From contig NZ_PJIP01000012.1 of the NCBI RefSeq assembly GCF_002929375.1, positions 62,001 to 126,000 of the forward strand: DNA of 64,000 nt, given 5' to 3'. Made by a program: the position numbers and the translations under genes. This document shows positions 1 to 8,150 of this stretch, piece by piece. The first letter of the stretch is position 1, and every line of letters begins with the position of its first letter. The notes beneath the pieces are model-generated. The model was not told where the DNA came from. It worked only from the letters and a program-made list of their open reading frames with translations, and made no database searches. This DNA comes from Arthrobacter sp. DWC3 (GTDB lineage: Bacteria; Actinomycetota; Actinomycetes; Actinomycetales; Micrococcaceae).

Positions 1-1021
1 CCGTCACGGCCGTCGCCATGGTGCCGATCAGGGCGAGTCCGGCGACCGCCTCCACGAGCCCCGCCGGGGCGGCACCCACCACGACGACGAGCGCCCCCGA
101 ACCCGCTGCCAGCACCAGGTAGGAGATCCCTGCCGTGAGGGCAGCCACCCAGCGCCGGTCCCGGTCCTCTCCGGCGCCCTCGCCCGCGGACAGGGCGGCG
201 GACAGGGCCGCGAGGTTCACGGCGTGTCCGCCGAACGGGGCGACGACGGCCGTGCCGAGCCCTGTCACGGTGAGCGCCGGCCGCCAGGGCGCCGTGTAGC
301 CGAAGGAGGACAGGACGGCGACCCCGGGGAGGTTCTGCGACGCCATGGTGACCACGTAGAGCGGCAGGGCGATACCCACCACGGCGGCGGGATCGAGCAC
401 CGGGACGGTGACGGCGACCGACGGGGCGAGCGACGACGCCGCGATCACCGTCCCGTCGACGGCCAGCCGGATCCCGATCACGGCGAGCGCCGTGACGAGG
501 GCGAGGGGCACGGCCCACCGGGGCAGGAGCGCGGACGCCGCCAGCCACACCAGGATGACCGGGAGCACCAGGAGCGGGATGGTGCCGAGCGCCTGGAAGG
601 GTGCGAGGCAGAGCGGCAGCAGCACACCCGCGAGCATGGCCTGCGCGAGGTGCTGGGGGATCCGCGCCACGAGACGCCCCAGCCACGGCACGGCGCCGGT
701 CAGCACGATCAGCAGGCCCGTCACGAGGAACGCCCCCACCGCCGCGGGCCAGCCGCCGGCAGGCAGGGCCGCACCCGCGAGCAGGGCGGCGCCGGGAGTG
801 GACCAGGACAGCGTGACCGGGATGCGGTAGCGGACCGCCAGCAGCACGATCCCGAGCCCGACGACGGCCGTCAGGGCCAGCAGGCCGGAGGCGGCCTGCT
901 CCGGCGTCGCCCCGGTGGCCCGCAGTCCCGCGAGGACCACGGCGAACGACGACGTGAATCCGACGAGCGCCGTGACGATGCCCGCGAGGACCGGTTCCTG
1001 CAGGCCCGGCTGCCGGTTCAG
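1..1021 (-). CDS. benE: BenE-type benzoate/H+ symporter, 3' end outside window
   Basis: This frame reads continuously from about position 1021 down to the left edge without a stop, so the C-terminus is missing. The translation is a string of hydrophobic helices. It carries two BenE landmarks: a MASQNLPG segment and a PFGGHAVNLAA segment in a discontinuous helix. The N-terminus (QEPVLAGIVTALVGFTSS) also matches the family. BenE proteins are inner-membrane proton symporters for benzoate or related aromatic acids, typically about 400 residues; about 340 are visible. The start is unusual. The frame holds no ATG, GTG or TTG between the upstream gene and the conserved region, and the best candidate is a CTG at 1021-1019 overlapping the TGA of the upstream small ORF. 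It is probably translationally coupled and lies at the end of the gamma-glutamyl operon. The substrate is not shown by the sequence. Confidence 0.82.
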   Translation of the reverse strand, partial: MNRQPGLQEPVLAGIVTALVGFTSSFAVVLAGLRATGATPEQAASGLLALTAVVGLGIVLLAVRYRIPVTLSWSTPGAALLAGAALPAGGWPAAVGAFLVTGLLIVLTGAVPWLGRLVARIPQHLAQAMLAGVLLPLCLAPFQALGTIPLLVLPVILVWLAASALLPRWAVPLALVTALAVIGIRLAVDGTVIAASSLAPSVAVTVPVLDPAAVVGIALPLYVVTMASQNLPGVAVLSSFGYTAPWRPALTVTGLGTAVVAPFGGHAVNLAALSAALSAGEGAGEDRDRRWVAALTAGISYLVLAAGSGALVVVVGAAPAGLVEAVAGLALIGTMATAVT

Positions 1022-1176
1022 GCGCCGCCGCCCTGCTCGAGGAGCCGCTGCACGGCTTCGAGCTCGTCGCTGAGCGACTGCAGCCGGGCCGTGTTCTGCT
1101 CCACGGCGAGTTGCCGGACCAGCACGTCCTGGCGCTCGCGGAGTTCGGCTTCGGACGGACGCTGTTCGCTGGGCAT
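1018..1176 (-). CDS. small coiled-coil hypothetical protein (52 aa)
   Basis: A short ORF of 52 residues begins at the ATG at 1176 and is almost entirely charged helix (SEAELRERQDVLVRQLAVEQN), with leucines spaced like a short coiled coil. It ends in Gly-Gly-Gly-Ala, and its stop overlaps the presumed CTG start of the BenE-like gene. A longer reading starting near 1245 would overlap the intergenic region and add unlikely proline-rich sequence, so I prefer the short form. I do not recognise a family. Its place between the SDR gene (46 bases upstream) and the transporter suggests co-transcription. Its tight overlap with the transporter suggests that it may serve translational coupling. Confidence 0.5.
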   Translation of the reverse strand: MPSEQRPSEAELRERQDVLVRQLAVEQNTARLQSLSDELEAVQRLLEQGGGA

Positions 1177-1222
1177 GTGCCCAGTCAAACAGATCCTGCG
1201 CGCGCCGGGGGGATCGGGCCCG

Positions 1223-2020
1223 TCACAGGGGTGTGACATAGGCACCGGCGATGCCCCCGTCGACCATGAACTGGCTCGCCGTGATGAAGGACGAGTCGTC
1301 CGAGGCCAGGAAGGCGACGGCGGCGGCCAGTTCGTCGGGTTCGGCGAAGCGCCCCAGCGGGACGTGGACGAGCCGACGCCGGGCCTGTTCGTCGTCGCCC
1401 GCGAACAGCTCCCGCAGCAGGGGCGTGTTGACGGGGCCGGGGCAGAGCGCGTTCACCCGGATGCCCTGCCGGGCGAACTGCACCCCCAGCTCGCGGCTCA
1501 TCGACAGCACGCCCCCTTTCGACGCGGAGTAGGAGATCTGGGACGTGGCGGCGCCGAGGACCGCCACGAAGGACGCCGTGTTGATGATCGACCCGCGTCC
1601 CTGCGCCTGCATGTAGGGCAGGACGTACTTGCAGCAGTAGTACACGCTCGTCAGGTTCACCTCCTGGACACGGCGCCACGCATCGATGCCCGTGTCGAGG
1701 ATGGACGAGTCGTCGTCGGGCGAGATCCCCGCGTTGTTGAAGGCGATGTCGATGGAGCCGTAGGTCGCGAGGGCGAACGCGTACATCGCCCGGACGTCGT
1801 CCTCGCTGGTGACGTCGGCGCGGACGAAGCTGCCGCCGAACTGCTCCGCCAGGCCCTGCCCCACCGTGTCCGGGCAGATGTCCCCGATCACCACGTGGGC
1901 CCCCTCGTGGGCGAGGCGCCGGGCGGTGGCGAGGCCGATCCCCGACGCGCCCCCGGTGACCACCGCCGTGCGCCCCTCGAGGCGGTTGGTCACGAGTCCG
2001 TTGTACGGCAGGGCTGTCAT
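1223..2020 (-). CDS. SDR-family oxidoreductase, last enzyme gene of the gamma-glutamyl operon
   Basis: A 265-residue classical short-chain dehydrogenase. Visible motifs are the nucleotide-binding TGGASGIG at residues 22-29, NNAG at 95-98, catalytic Ser150 and the YSASK motif (Tyr164, Lys168). The length and the C-terminal DGG segment are typical of FabG-like SDRs that oxidise alcohols with NAD(P)+. The ATG at 2020 is preceded by AGAAGGAG, a strong ribosome site. It lies 29 bases after the aldehyde dehydrogenase gene on the same strand. In this operon it is a good candidate for the enzyme that oxidises a gamma-glutamylated amino alcohol to its aldehyde, which the neighbouring dehydrogenase would then oxidise to the acid. 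That role is inferred from context; the substrate cannot be read from the sequence. Confidence 0.85.
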   Translation of the reverse strand: MTALPYNGLVTNRLEGRTAVVTGGASGIGLATARRLAHEGAHVVIGDICPDTVGQGLAEQFGGSFVRADVTSEDDVRAMYAFALATYGSIDIAFNNAGISPDDDSSILDTGIDAWRRVQEVNLTSVYYCCKYVLPYMQAQGRGSIINTASFVAVLGAATSQISYSASKGGVLSMSRELGVQFARQGIRVNALCPGPVNTPLLRELFAGDDEQARRRLVHVPLGRFAEPDELAAAVAFLASDDSSFITASQFMVDGGIAGAYVTPL

Positions 2021-2049
2021 GGCACTCCTTCTGGTCGGATGGACGCTGC

Positions 2050-3432
2050 TCAGGCGTCGGTGGCGAGGAAGACGTTCTTGGTCTCGCTGAACGCGTCGAG
2101 GGCCTGCGGGCCCAGTTCCCGGCCGAGGCCGGACTGCTTGAAGCCGCCGAACGGTGTGGAGTACCGGACGGAGGAGTGCGAGTTCACGGAGAGATTCCCC
2201 GCATCGATGGCCCGTGCGACGCGGAGCGCACGGCCGACGTCGCGGGTCCAGATGGACCCCGACAGGCCGTAGGCGGAGTCGTTGGCGATCCGCACGGCGT
2301 CCACCTCGTCCTCGAACGGGACGACGCAGACCACCGGGCCGAAGATCTCGTCCGTGAAGGCGGCGGAGCGCGGGTCCGACGGTGTGAGGACCGTGGGCGG
2401 GAACCAGAAGCCGGGCCCGTCGGGGGCCACGCCCTGGAAGGCGACGTCGGCCACGGTCCTGCCGTCCGCGTCGTAGACGAACCGCGCCACGGAGTCGCGC
2501 TGCGTCGCCGAGATCAGCGGGCCCATGCGTGTCTCCTCGAGCCGCGGATCGCCCACCCGGACGGATTCCACAGCCGTCCCCAGCATGCCCAGGACGTCGT
2601 GGTACACGGACCGCTGGACGAGCACGCGGGACCGGGCGCAGCAGTCCTGCCCGGCGTTGTCGAAGGCCCCGTCGGGCACCGCGGCGGCGGCCTTCTCCAG
2701 GTCCGCGTCGGCGAAGATCACGTTGGCGCTCTTCCCCCCGAGCTCGAGGGTCACGCGCTTGACCTGCTCCGCGCAGCCCGCCATGATCTGCTTGCCCACA
2801 CCGGTGGAGCCGGTGAAGACGACCTTGCGGACCGCCGGATGGGTGACGAAGCGCGCACCGACCACGGAGCCCTTGCCCGGCAGCACCGTGAAGACGCCCT
2901 CGGGGATCCCGGCCTGCAGGGCGAGCTCGGCGAGCCGGACCGCCGTCAGGGGGGTGAGCTCCGCCGGTTTCAGGACCACGGTGTTGCCTGCGGCGAGTGC
3001 GGGGGCGAAACCCCATGCCGCGATGGGCATCGGGAAGTTCCACGGCACGATGATGCCGACGACGCCGAGCGGCTCGTGGAACGTCACGTCCACGCCGCCC
3101 GCGACCGGGATCTGCTGCCCGATATGGCGTTCGGGGGCCCCCGAGTAGTACGCCAGGACGTCACGCACGTTGCCGGCCTCCCAGCGCGCGTTGCCGATCG
3201 TATGGCCCGCGTTGGCCACCTCGAGCGCGGCGAGGGCCTCGACCTCGGCGTCGACGGCCGCCGCGAAGCGCCGCAGCAGCAGCGCGCGGTCCGCCGGGGC
3301 CACCTCGCGCCACGCAGGGAAGGCGCGGGCCGCCCGCAGGATCGCGGCATCGGTGTCCTCGGGTCCGGCCATGGTGACCGTGCCGATGGCCTCCTCGGTC
3401 GCAGGATCGAGGATCTCGTGGGTGGAACTCAT
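2050..3432 (-). CDS. NAD(P)-dependent aldehyde dehydrogenase
   Basis: A 460-residue aldehyde dehydrogenase superfamily protein. The PWNFP segment at residues 130-134, FTGSTGVGK at about 206-214, general-base Glu230 in LELGGKS and catalytic Cys264 in the GQDC motif are all present. The C-terminal GGFKQSGLGRE segment is intact. It oxidises an aldehyde to the carboxylate with NAD(P)+ in the cytoplasm. The ATG at 3432 overlaps the stop of the upstream hydrolase gene by four bases (ATGA), so the two are translationally coupled. It resembles the PuuC/GabD-like dehydrogenases that act on gamma-glutamyl-aminoaldehydes. With an ethanolamine-type permease upstream, gamma-glutamyl-glycinaldehyde is a plausible substrate, though this is inference. 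Confidence 0.9.
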   Translation of the reverse strand: MSSTHEILDPATEEAIGTVTMAGPEDTDAAILRAARAFPAWREVAPADRALLLRRFAAAVDAEVEALAALEVANAGHTIGNARWEAGNVRDVLAYYSGAPERHIGQQIPVAGGVDVTFHEPLGVVGIIVPWNFPMPIAAWGFAPALAAGNTVVLKPAELTPLTAVRLAELALQAGIPEGVFTVLPGKGSVVGARFVTHPAVRKVVFTGSTGVGKQIMAGCAEQVKRVTLELGGKSANVIFADADLEKAAAAVPDGAFDNAGQDCCARSRVLVQRSVYHDVLGMLGTAVESVRVGDPRLEETRMGPLISATQRDSVARFVYDADGRTVADVAFQGVAPDGPGFWFPPTVLTPSDPRSAAFTDEIFGPVVCVVPFEDEVDAVRIANDSAYGLSGSIWTRDVGRALRVARAIDAGNLSVNSHSSVRYSTPFGGFKQSGLGRELGPQALDAFSETKNVFLATDA

Positions 3433-4193
3433 GACGCGGTCCTTTCCGGTGCGCTGCGATGGGAGGCGTAGGTGCGGGCAGCGTCGACGAAGCCGCCGAA
3501 CAGGCGCCGGTCCTGCCCGTTCTCCTCCGGGTGGAACTGGACGCCGAGGGTCCAGCCGGCAGGGCCTCCTACGGCCGCTTCGACGGCCTCCACCGTCCCG
3601 TCCGCGGCCAGGGCCGTCACGCACAGTGCGTCGGCGACCCTGTCCAGGCCCTGGTGGTGGTAGCACGGGCTCGACGCCCGCTTGCCCAGGAGCTGCCGGG
3701 CGATGGACCCCGGTTCGGTGGTGAAGTCCACGCTGCCGAAGACGCCCGGCGCGGGCTGGTACCGCGCCGCGTCCTCCCGCACCTCGGGCAGGTGCTGGTG
3801 CAGCGTGCCGCCGAGGGCGACGTTGAGGACCTGCGCCCCCCGGCAGATGGCGAAGAGGGGCAGGCCCGCGGACAGTGCCGCCCGCGTCAGTGCGAGGTCG
3901 TGGTCGTCGCGCTCCGGCTGGGCCACCGTGGTGGGATGCGGTGCCGCGCCGTAGTGCACGGGGTTCACGTCGACCCCGCCGATGACGATCAGGCCGTCGA
4001 GCAGGCCGAGGACGCCCGGATCGGTGCCCACGGGCGGCAGCAGGAGGGGTGTGCCGCCGGCGTCCACGACGGCGCGCACGTAGGCGCCGGGCACGATGGC
4101 CGCGATGCCGTCCCAGACGCCCCAGGCCGCGGACTGCCAGTAGGTGGTGAGGCCGACTCTGGGCCGGTAGGTGCCCGGCCCGGCCGTCACCAT
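3429..4193 (-). CDS. puuD: gamma-glutamyl-GABA hydrolase-like class I glutamine amidotransferase (PuuD family)
   Basis: A 254-residue protein of the peptidase C26/PuuD family. The nucleophile elbow is AICRGAQ with Cys117, and the other triad members are His221 and Glu223 in GVQFHPE. PuuD enzymes release glutamate from gamma-glutamyl amides such as gamma-glutamyl-GABA. Here it would remove the glutamyl group at the end of the pathway and regenerate glutamate. The gene starts six bases after the ligase stop and overlaps the aldehyde dehydrogenase by four bases, so the core of the operon is very compact. The start at 4193 has only a weak ribosome site, which agrees with coupled translation. The symbol names the family; the natural substrate may differ from gamma-glutamyl-GABA. 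Confidence 0.88.
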   Translation of the reverse strand: MVTAGPGTYRPRVGLTTYWQSAAWGVWDGIAAIVPGAYVRAVVDAGGTPLLLPPVGTDPGVLGLLDGLIVIGGVDVNPVHYGAAPHPTTVAQPERDDHDLALTRAALSAGLPLFAICRGAQVLNVALGGTLHQHLPEVREDAARYQPAPGVFGSVDFTTEPGSIARQLLGKRASSPCYHHQGLDRVADALCVTALAADGTVEAVEAAVGGPAGWTLGVQFHPEENGQDRRLFGGFVDAARTYASHRSAPERTAS

Positions 4194-4199
4194 GACGCC

Positions 4200-5573
4200 C
4201 TAGTGCCGTTCAAACCCGCGCCGCACTTCCCAGTCCGTCACCGCCGCGTTGAACTGCGCCAGCTCGACGTCGGCGTAGTGGGTGTAGTGCTCCACCACCT
4301 CGTCGCCGAAGACCTCCCGTGCGATCGCGGAGCCGGCGAAGAGGTCGCGGGCCTCCTGCATCGTGGCGGGCACGTGCTCGGCGTCCGACAGGTAGGCGTT
4401 GCCGTCCATCCGCGGTGGCAGCTCCAGTTCGTGCTCGACGCCGTACAGCCCGCCGGCGAGCATCGCGGCCAGCGCGAGGTAGGGGTTCGCGTCCGCGCCG
4501 GGCACCCGGTTCTCCAGGCGGGCGGAGGAGCCGTGGCCCACGAGGCGCACGGAACAGGTCCGGTTGTCCAGCCCCCAGGCCACCGCCGTCGGAGCGAAGG
4601 AACCCTCGGCGAAGCGCTTGTAGGAGTTGATGTTGGGCGCATAGAAGAGCGTGAACTCGCGCATGGTGGCGAGCACCCCCGCGATGAAGTGGTCGTAGAG
4701 CGGGGTGCGCCCGTTCGCTGCGTCGTCCCAGAACACGAGTCCGCCGTCGTCGGTCCGCAGGGACATGTGGATGTGGCAGGAGGAGCCCTCCCGCTGGTTC
4801 GGCTTGGCCATGAAGGTCACCGACTGCCCCCGCTGCGACGCCATCTCCTTGGCCGACAGCTTGTAGACGCTGTGGTTGTCGGCCGTCACGACGACGTCGT
4901 CGTACTTGAACGCGATCTCGTGCTGGCCGAAGTTGCATTCGCCCTTGGCCGACTCGACGATCATGCCCGCCTGGTACATGGCGTTGCGGATGTCCCGCAG
5001 GAGCGGTTCGACGCGCAGGGAGCCCAGGATCGAGTAGTCCACGTTGTACTGGTTGGCGGGGACGAGATCGCGGTAGTGCTTCAGGCCGGCGTCCTCGAAC
5101 GAATCGTTGTAGATGATGAACTCGAGCTCCGTCCCCGAGAACGCCCGCATGCCACGCGCCGCGGCCCTCCCGGCCTGGGCCTTGAGGATGCTGCGGGGCG
5201 CCACCCGGACCGGTTCGCCGGTGGTGAAGGACAGGTCCGACTGGATCATGACCGTGCCCTCCCGGTAGGGGAGGCGCCGGATGGTGTCGAGGTCGAGGTC
5301 GAACACCATGTCCCCGTAGCCCGTCTCCCAGCTCGACATCGCGTAGCCGTCCACGGTGTTCATGTCGGTGTCGACCGCCAGCAGGTAGTTGCACCCCTCC
5401 GTGCCGTGGCCGAGGACCGTGTCGAGGAAGAACTGCCCGTGGATCACCTTGCCCTGCAGCCGGCCCTGCATGTCGGTGAACGCCAGGACCACCGAGTCGA
5501 TCTCACCTGCCTCGACGGCCGACGTGAGCTGGTCGACGGTGAGCATTCGGTCACTGCGGGGATGCGGGTCCAT
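4200..5573 (-). CDS. glutamine synthetase-like gamma-glutamyl-amine ligase (GlnA3/GlnA4/PuuA group)
   Basis: A 457-residue glutamine synthetase fold protein. Recognisable segments include the ELEFIIYND metal-site strand, ECNFGQHEI, the ATP/glutamate loop SSCHIHMSL and RLENRVPGADANPYLALAA near the end. It ligates glutamate to an amine using ATP. Family relatives include PuuA (putrescine), IpuC (isopropylamine/alaninol) and Streptomyces GlnA3 (polyamines) and GlnA4 (ethanolamine). I lean to the GlnA4 role because the next gene upstream looks like an ethanolamine-type permease and no polyamine transporter is present. The ATG at 5573 follows AGAAGGAAG. It lacks the extended N-terminus seen in assimilatory GlnA. 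The exact amine substrate is unproven. Confidence 0.88.
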   Translation of the reverse strand: MDPHPRSDRMLTVDQLTSAVEAGEIDSVVLAFTDMQGRLQGKVIHGQFFLDTVLGHGTEGCNYLLAVDTDMNTVDGYAMSSWETGYGDMVFDLDLDTIRRLPYREGTVMIQSDLSFTTGEPVRVAPRSILKAQAGRAAARGMRAFSGTELEFIIYNDSFEDAGLKHYRDLVPANQYNVDYSILGSLRVEPLLRDIRNAMYQAGMIVESAKGECNFGQHEIAFKYDDVVVTADNHSVYKLSAKEMASQRGQSVTFMAKPNQREGSSCHIHMSLRTDDGGLVFWDDAANGRTPLYDHFIAGVLATMREFTLFYAPNINSYKRFAEGSFAPTAVAWGLDNRTCSVRLVGHGSSARLENRVPGADANPYLALAAMLAGGLYGVEHELELPPRMDGNAYLSDAEHVPATMQEARDLFAGSAIAREVFGDEVVEHYTHYADVELAQFNAAVTDWEVRRGFERH

Positions 5574-5619
5574 GGGCTTCCTTCTGTCGGAACGGGTGTC
5601 GAAAGGGGGTCCGGCCGGG

Positions 5620-7053
5620 TCAGGCCAGGTCCTGGCCCTCCTTCTCGAGCATGGCGAATTCCTCCTCCGGGGCGCTCGCCACCAGGTGGTGGCGGCTGTA
5701 GAACCAGAAATAGGCGAGGGCGCCGAGGAAGATGGCGGCGGTGATGGTGGCCGCCAGGATGTCGACGAAGAAGGTGGCCACCAGGGCGATGACGGCGAGG
5801 ACGAGCGCGATGCCCGTGGTGACCACACCGCCCGGCGTGCGGTACCCCCGCTCGAGCCCGGGTTCGCGCACCCTCAGGAGGATGTGCGAGAGGTTCAGCA
5901 GGACGTAGGACACGGTGGCGCCGAAGACGGCGATGTTGATGAGGAGCCCGCCGTTGCCGGTCAGGGCGGCGAGGAGGAAGCCGATGGTCCCCGGGACGAG
6001 GAGCGCCACCCAGGGCGTGTGGCGCTTCGAGGTGAGGGAGAGGACGCGGGGGAGGTAGCCTGCCCGCGAGAGGGCGAAGAGCTGCCGTGAGTAGGCGTAG
6101 ACGATCGAGAAGAAGCTCGCGACGAGTCCCGCGAGCCCTGCGTAGTTGACGAAGTCGGCGAGGACCGAGTCACCGCCCGCGGCGGCCCGCAGCGCCTCCG
6201 GTAGCGGGGAGTCCGACTGGCCCATCGCTTCCGCGCCCGCTGCCCCCGGCACCAGGAACAGCATGAGCGCGCCGAAGACCAGGAGCAGCAGCATGGCGAC
6301 GATGATGCCGCGGGGCATGTCCCGCTTCGGATCGCTGGACTCCTCGGCGGCGAGGGGGACGCCCTCGATGGCCAGGAAGAACCAGATCCCGAACACCAGC
6401 GCGGCGAGGACACCCGAGAACCCGTAGGGCAGGAAGGCCGACGATCCGGCCGACCCGTCGGGGACGATGTCGAAGAGGTTCGCGGTCTCGAAGTGCGGCA
6501 GGAGCCCGACGACGGTCACCACCAGGGCGACGACGGCGACCACGGTGATGCCGAAGATCAGCTTGAGTGCCTCGCCCACGCCCCAGAGGTGGATCCCGAT
6601 GAACACCACGTAGGTGACGAGGTAGACCGGCCACGAATTGGTGATGCCGAAGAGCCCGAGCGCCTCGATGTACCCGCCGATGAACGTGGCGATCGCGGCG
6701 GGCGCGACAGCGTATTCGATGAGGACCGCCATGCCCGTGGCGAAGCCTCCGAGCGGACCGAGCGCGCGGCGGGCGAACCCGTAGCCGGCACCGGCCGTCG
6801 GGAGCGCCGAGGACATCTCGGCGAGGCCGAAGACCATGCAGGTGTACATGACGCCCATGAGGAGGAAGGCGATGAGCAGGCCGCCCCAGCCGCCTTCGGC
6901 GAGTCCGAGGTTCCAGCCGGAGAAGTCCCCCGAGATCACGTAGGCCACCCCGAGCCCCGCCAGCAGGACCCAGCCGGCGGCCCCGCTCTGCAGCTTCCGG
7001 TGCTTGTGGTACTGGTCGTCGACGGCGGTGTAATCGATGTTCCTGTGTGCCAC
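5620..7053 (-). CDS. APC-family permease, ethanolamine permease-like
   Basis: A 477-residue amino acid/polyamine/organocation permease with about twelve hydrophobic helices. It has the N-terminal LQSGAAGWVLLAGLGVAYVI helix and a GAGYGFARRALGPLGGFATG segment typical of ethanolamine permeases of the EutP/Eat group. The GTG at 7053 is chosen because AAGGGG lies six bases upstream; an earlier in-frame ATG near 7128 would run into the palindromic operator. It is the first gene of the minus-strand operon and lies directly downstream of the operator. It would import the amine that the downstream ligase glutamylates. Specificity for ethanolamine is my recognition of family features and is the main basis for the pathway assignment. 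Confidence 0.82.
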   Translation of the reverse strand: MAHRNIDYTAVDDQYHKHRKLQSGAAGWVLLAGLGVAYVISGDFSGWNLGLAEGGWGGLLIAFLLMGVMYTCMVFGLAEMSSALPTAGAGYGFARRALGPLGGFATGMAVLIEYAVAPAAIATFIGGYIEALGLFGITNSWPVYLVTYVVFIGIHLWGVGEALKLIFGITVVAVVALVVTVVGLLPHFETANLFDIVPDGSAGSSAFLPYGFSGVLAALVFGIWFFLAIEGVPLAAEESSDPKRDMPRGIIVAMLLLLVFGALMLFLVPGAAGAEAMGQSDSPLPEALRAAAGGDSVLADFVNYAGLAGLVASFFSIVYAYSRQLFALSRAGYLPRVLSLTSKRHTPWVALLVPGTIGFLLAALTGNGGLLINIAVFGATVSYVLLNLSHILLRVREPGLERGYRTPGGVVTTGIALVLAVIALVATFFVDILAATITAAIFLGALAYFWFYSRHHLVASAPEEEFAMLEKEGQDLA

Positions 7054-7123
7054 GTGTACCCCTTGGTGGACGGCCGGACGGAGGACGGGTAGGGCGGGCG
7101 TTCCCGGCGCGCAGATCCGCGCC

Positions 7124-7159
7124 GGCACTCATTGGACTGAAATCAGTCCAATGAGTGCC
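7124..7159. promoter_or_regulatory. perfect inverted repeat, probable FadR-family operator
   Basis: Two 17-base arms (7124-7140 and 7143-7159), perfectly complementary, flank a two-base AA centre. The core contains TTGGAC and GTCCAA, similar to the TTGGT-type half sites bound by GntR/FadR regulators. It lies in the divergent region between the permease start (7053) and the regulator gene (7241), and overlaps the likely -35 region of the regulator promoter. It probably lets the regulator repress both directions and relieve repression when the pathway substrate binds. Confidence 0.75.
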
Positions 7160-7164
7160 ATAAT
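7156..7164 (+). promoter_or_regulatory. extended -10 promoter element for the FadR-type gene
   Basis: TGCCATAAT fits an extended -10 box (TGn plus a TATAAT-like hexamer) 77 bases before the regulator ATG. Its upstream part overlaps the last bases of the palindrome, so operator binding would cover the polymerase site. This is a pattern match only. Confidence 0.4.
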
Positions 7165-7240
7165 GGTCGTTGCCCCGCTCCGGTTCGTCAAGAGGCCGGG
7201 CCATCGGCGGGGAGGAACGGCCGACGCGGAGGGAGTGACC

Positions 7241-8008
7241 ATGGACGACCCTGCGGACACTGCCTTCCGGCTGATCCAGCCGGCGCGCAGGGGGAACGCG
7301 TTCGAGGAGACGGTCGAACGGCTCCTGCACGCCATCAAGCTGGGGGTCTTCCCCGCGGGATCCCGGTTACCGCCCGAGCGGTACCTCGCCGAGCACCTGG
7401 GGGTCTCCCGCTCCACCCTCCGCGACGGGCTCGCCGACCTGCAGACCGCGGGCTACCTCACCGTCCAGCGCGGCCGCTACGGGGGCGCGACCGTGAGTGC
7501 CGCGTTGCCGACCGGTGGCGGCGGTCCTGCCTCCCTGCGGCGTTCCGAGGTGGAGGACGTCCTCGCCTTCCGTGCCGTCGTGGAGCCCGGTGCTGCCCGC
7601 CTCGCAGCCCGGAAGGCGTCCACGGAGGAGTCGCGCCGTGGCCTGCTCGGAGCGCTGCAGGCGGTGGCCGACGCGGATGCGGACCGGTACCGGCCTCTCG
7701 ATGCCCGGCTGCACCTCGCGATCGCCGAGGCGGCCGGGTCCCCGTCCTTGGCGCTCGCCGTGGCCCAGGCGCGGTCCCGTACCAACGACATGCTCGACCG
7801 CATCCCCTTCCTGGCCGCGAACCTCAGCCATTCGAACCGGCAGCATGCCGCCATCGTGAAGGCCGTGCTGGGCGGCGACCCGGAGCGCGCGCAGGCCGAG
7901 ATGACCGCCCACCTCGAGGGCACCGCCGCCCTCCTGCGGGGGTTCCTCATCGACGAGGCGGAAGGCGGCGCGGAGGACGGGGTGGAGGGCGGGACGGGGG
8001 AGGGATAG
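7241..8008 (+). CDS. FadR-family (GntR) transcriptional regulator
   Basis: A 255-residue regulator. The N-terminal winged helix covers about residues 20-90 (FEETVERLLHAIKLGVFPAGSRLPPERYLAEHLGVSRSTLRDGL). The helical FCD effector domain (VEDVLAFRAVVEPGAARLAA onward) binds a metal and usually a small carboxylate. The ATG at 7241 follows GAGGGAGTGACC; reading from further upstream would cross the operator. The gene is divergent from the gamma-glutamyl operon with the palindrome between them, so it very probably controls that operon and itself. The last 15 residues are Gly/Glu/Asp-rich and look disordered. Confidence 0.88.
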   Translation: MDDPADTAFRLIQPARRGNAFEETVERLLHAIKLGVFPAGSRLPPERYLAEHLGVSRSTLRDGLADLQTAGYLTVQRGRYGGATVSAALPTGGGGPASLRRSEVEDVLAFRAVVEPGAARLAARKASTEESRRGLLGALQAVADADADRYRPLDARLHLAIAEAAGSPSLALAVAQARSRTNDMLDRIPFLAANLSHSNRQHAAIVKAVLGGDPERAQAEMTAHLEGTAALLRGFLIDEAEGGAEDGVEGGTGEG

Positions 8009-8150
8009 CGCGCTCCGCGCAGCCGCGCCGTGAGCCGCGCCACGCACGGGACCGTTCCCCGCCTTCGGGAAATAGATGCGCCCGGGCAACCGTTCCCTTG
8101 AGAAGACCCGCGGCACATCCCGCTGCGGTGCTCGAGCGGAAGGTGCACCC

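Noticed and set aside
224-2272. 682-residue plus-strand open frame
   Set aside because: It is antisense to the BenE-like, small ORF and SDR genes, has GC-shadow composition (runs of Arg, Gly, His, Asp), and shows no family-like segment.
3459-5744. 761-residue plus-strand open frame
   Set aside because: It lies opposite the PuuD- and GlnA-like genes, which have intact catalytic motifs; the frame is the shadow of high third-position GC.
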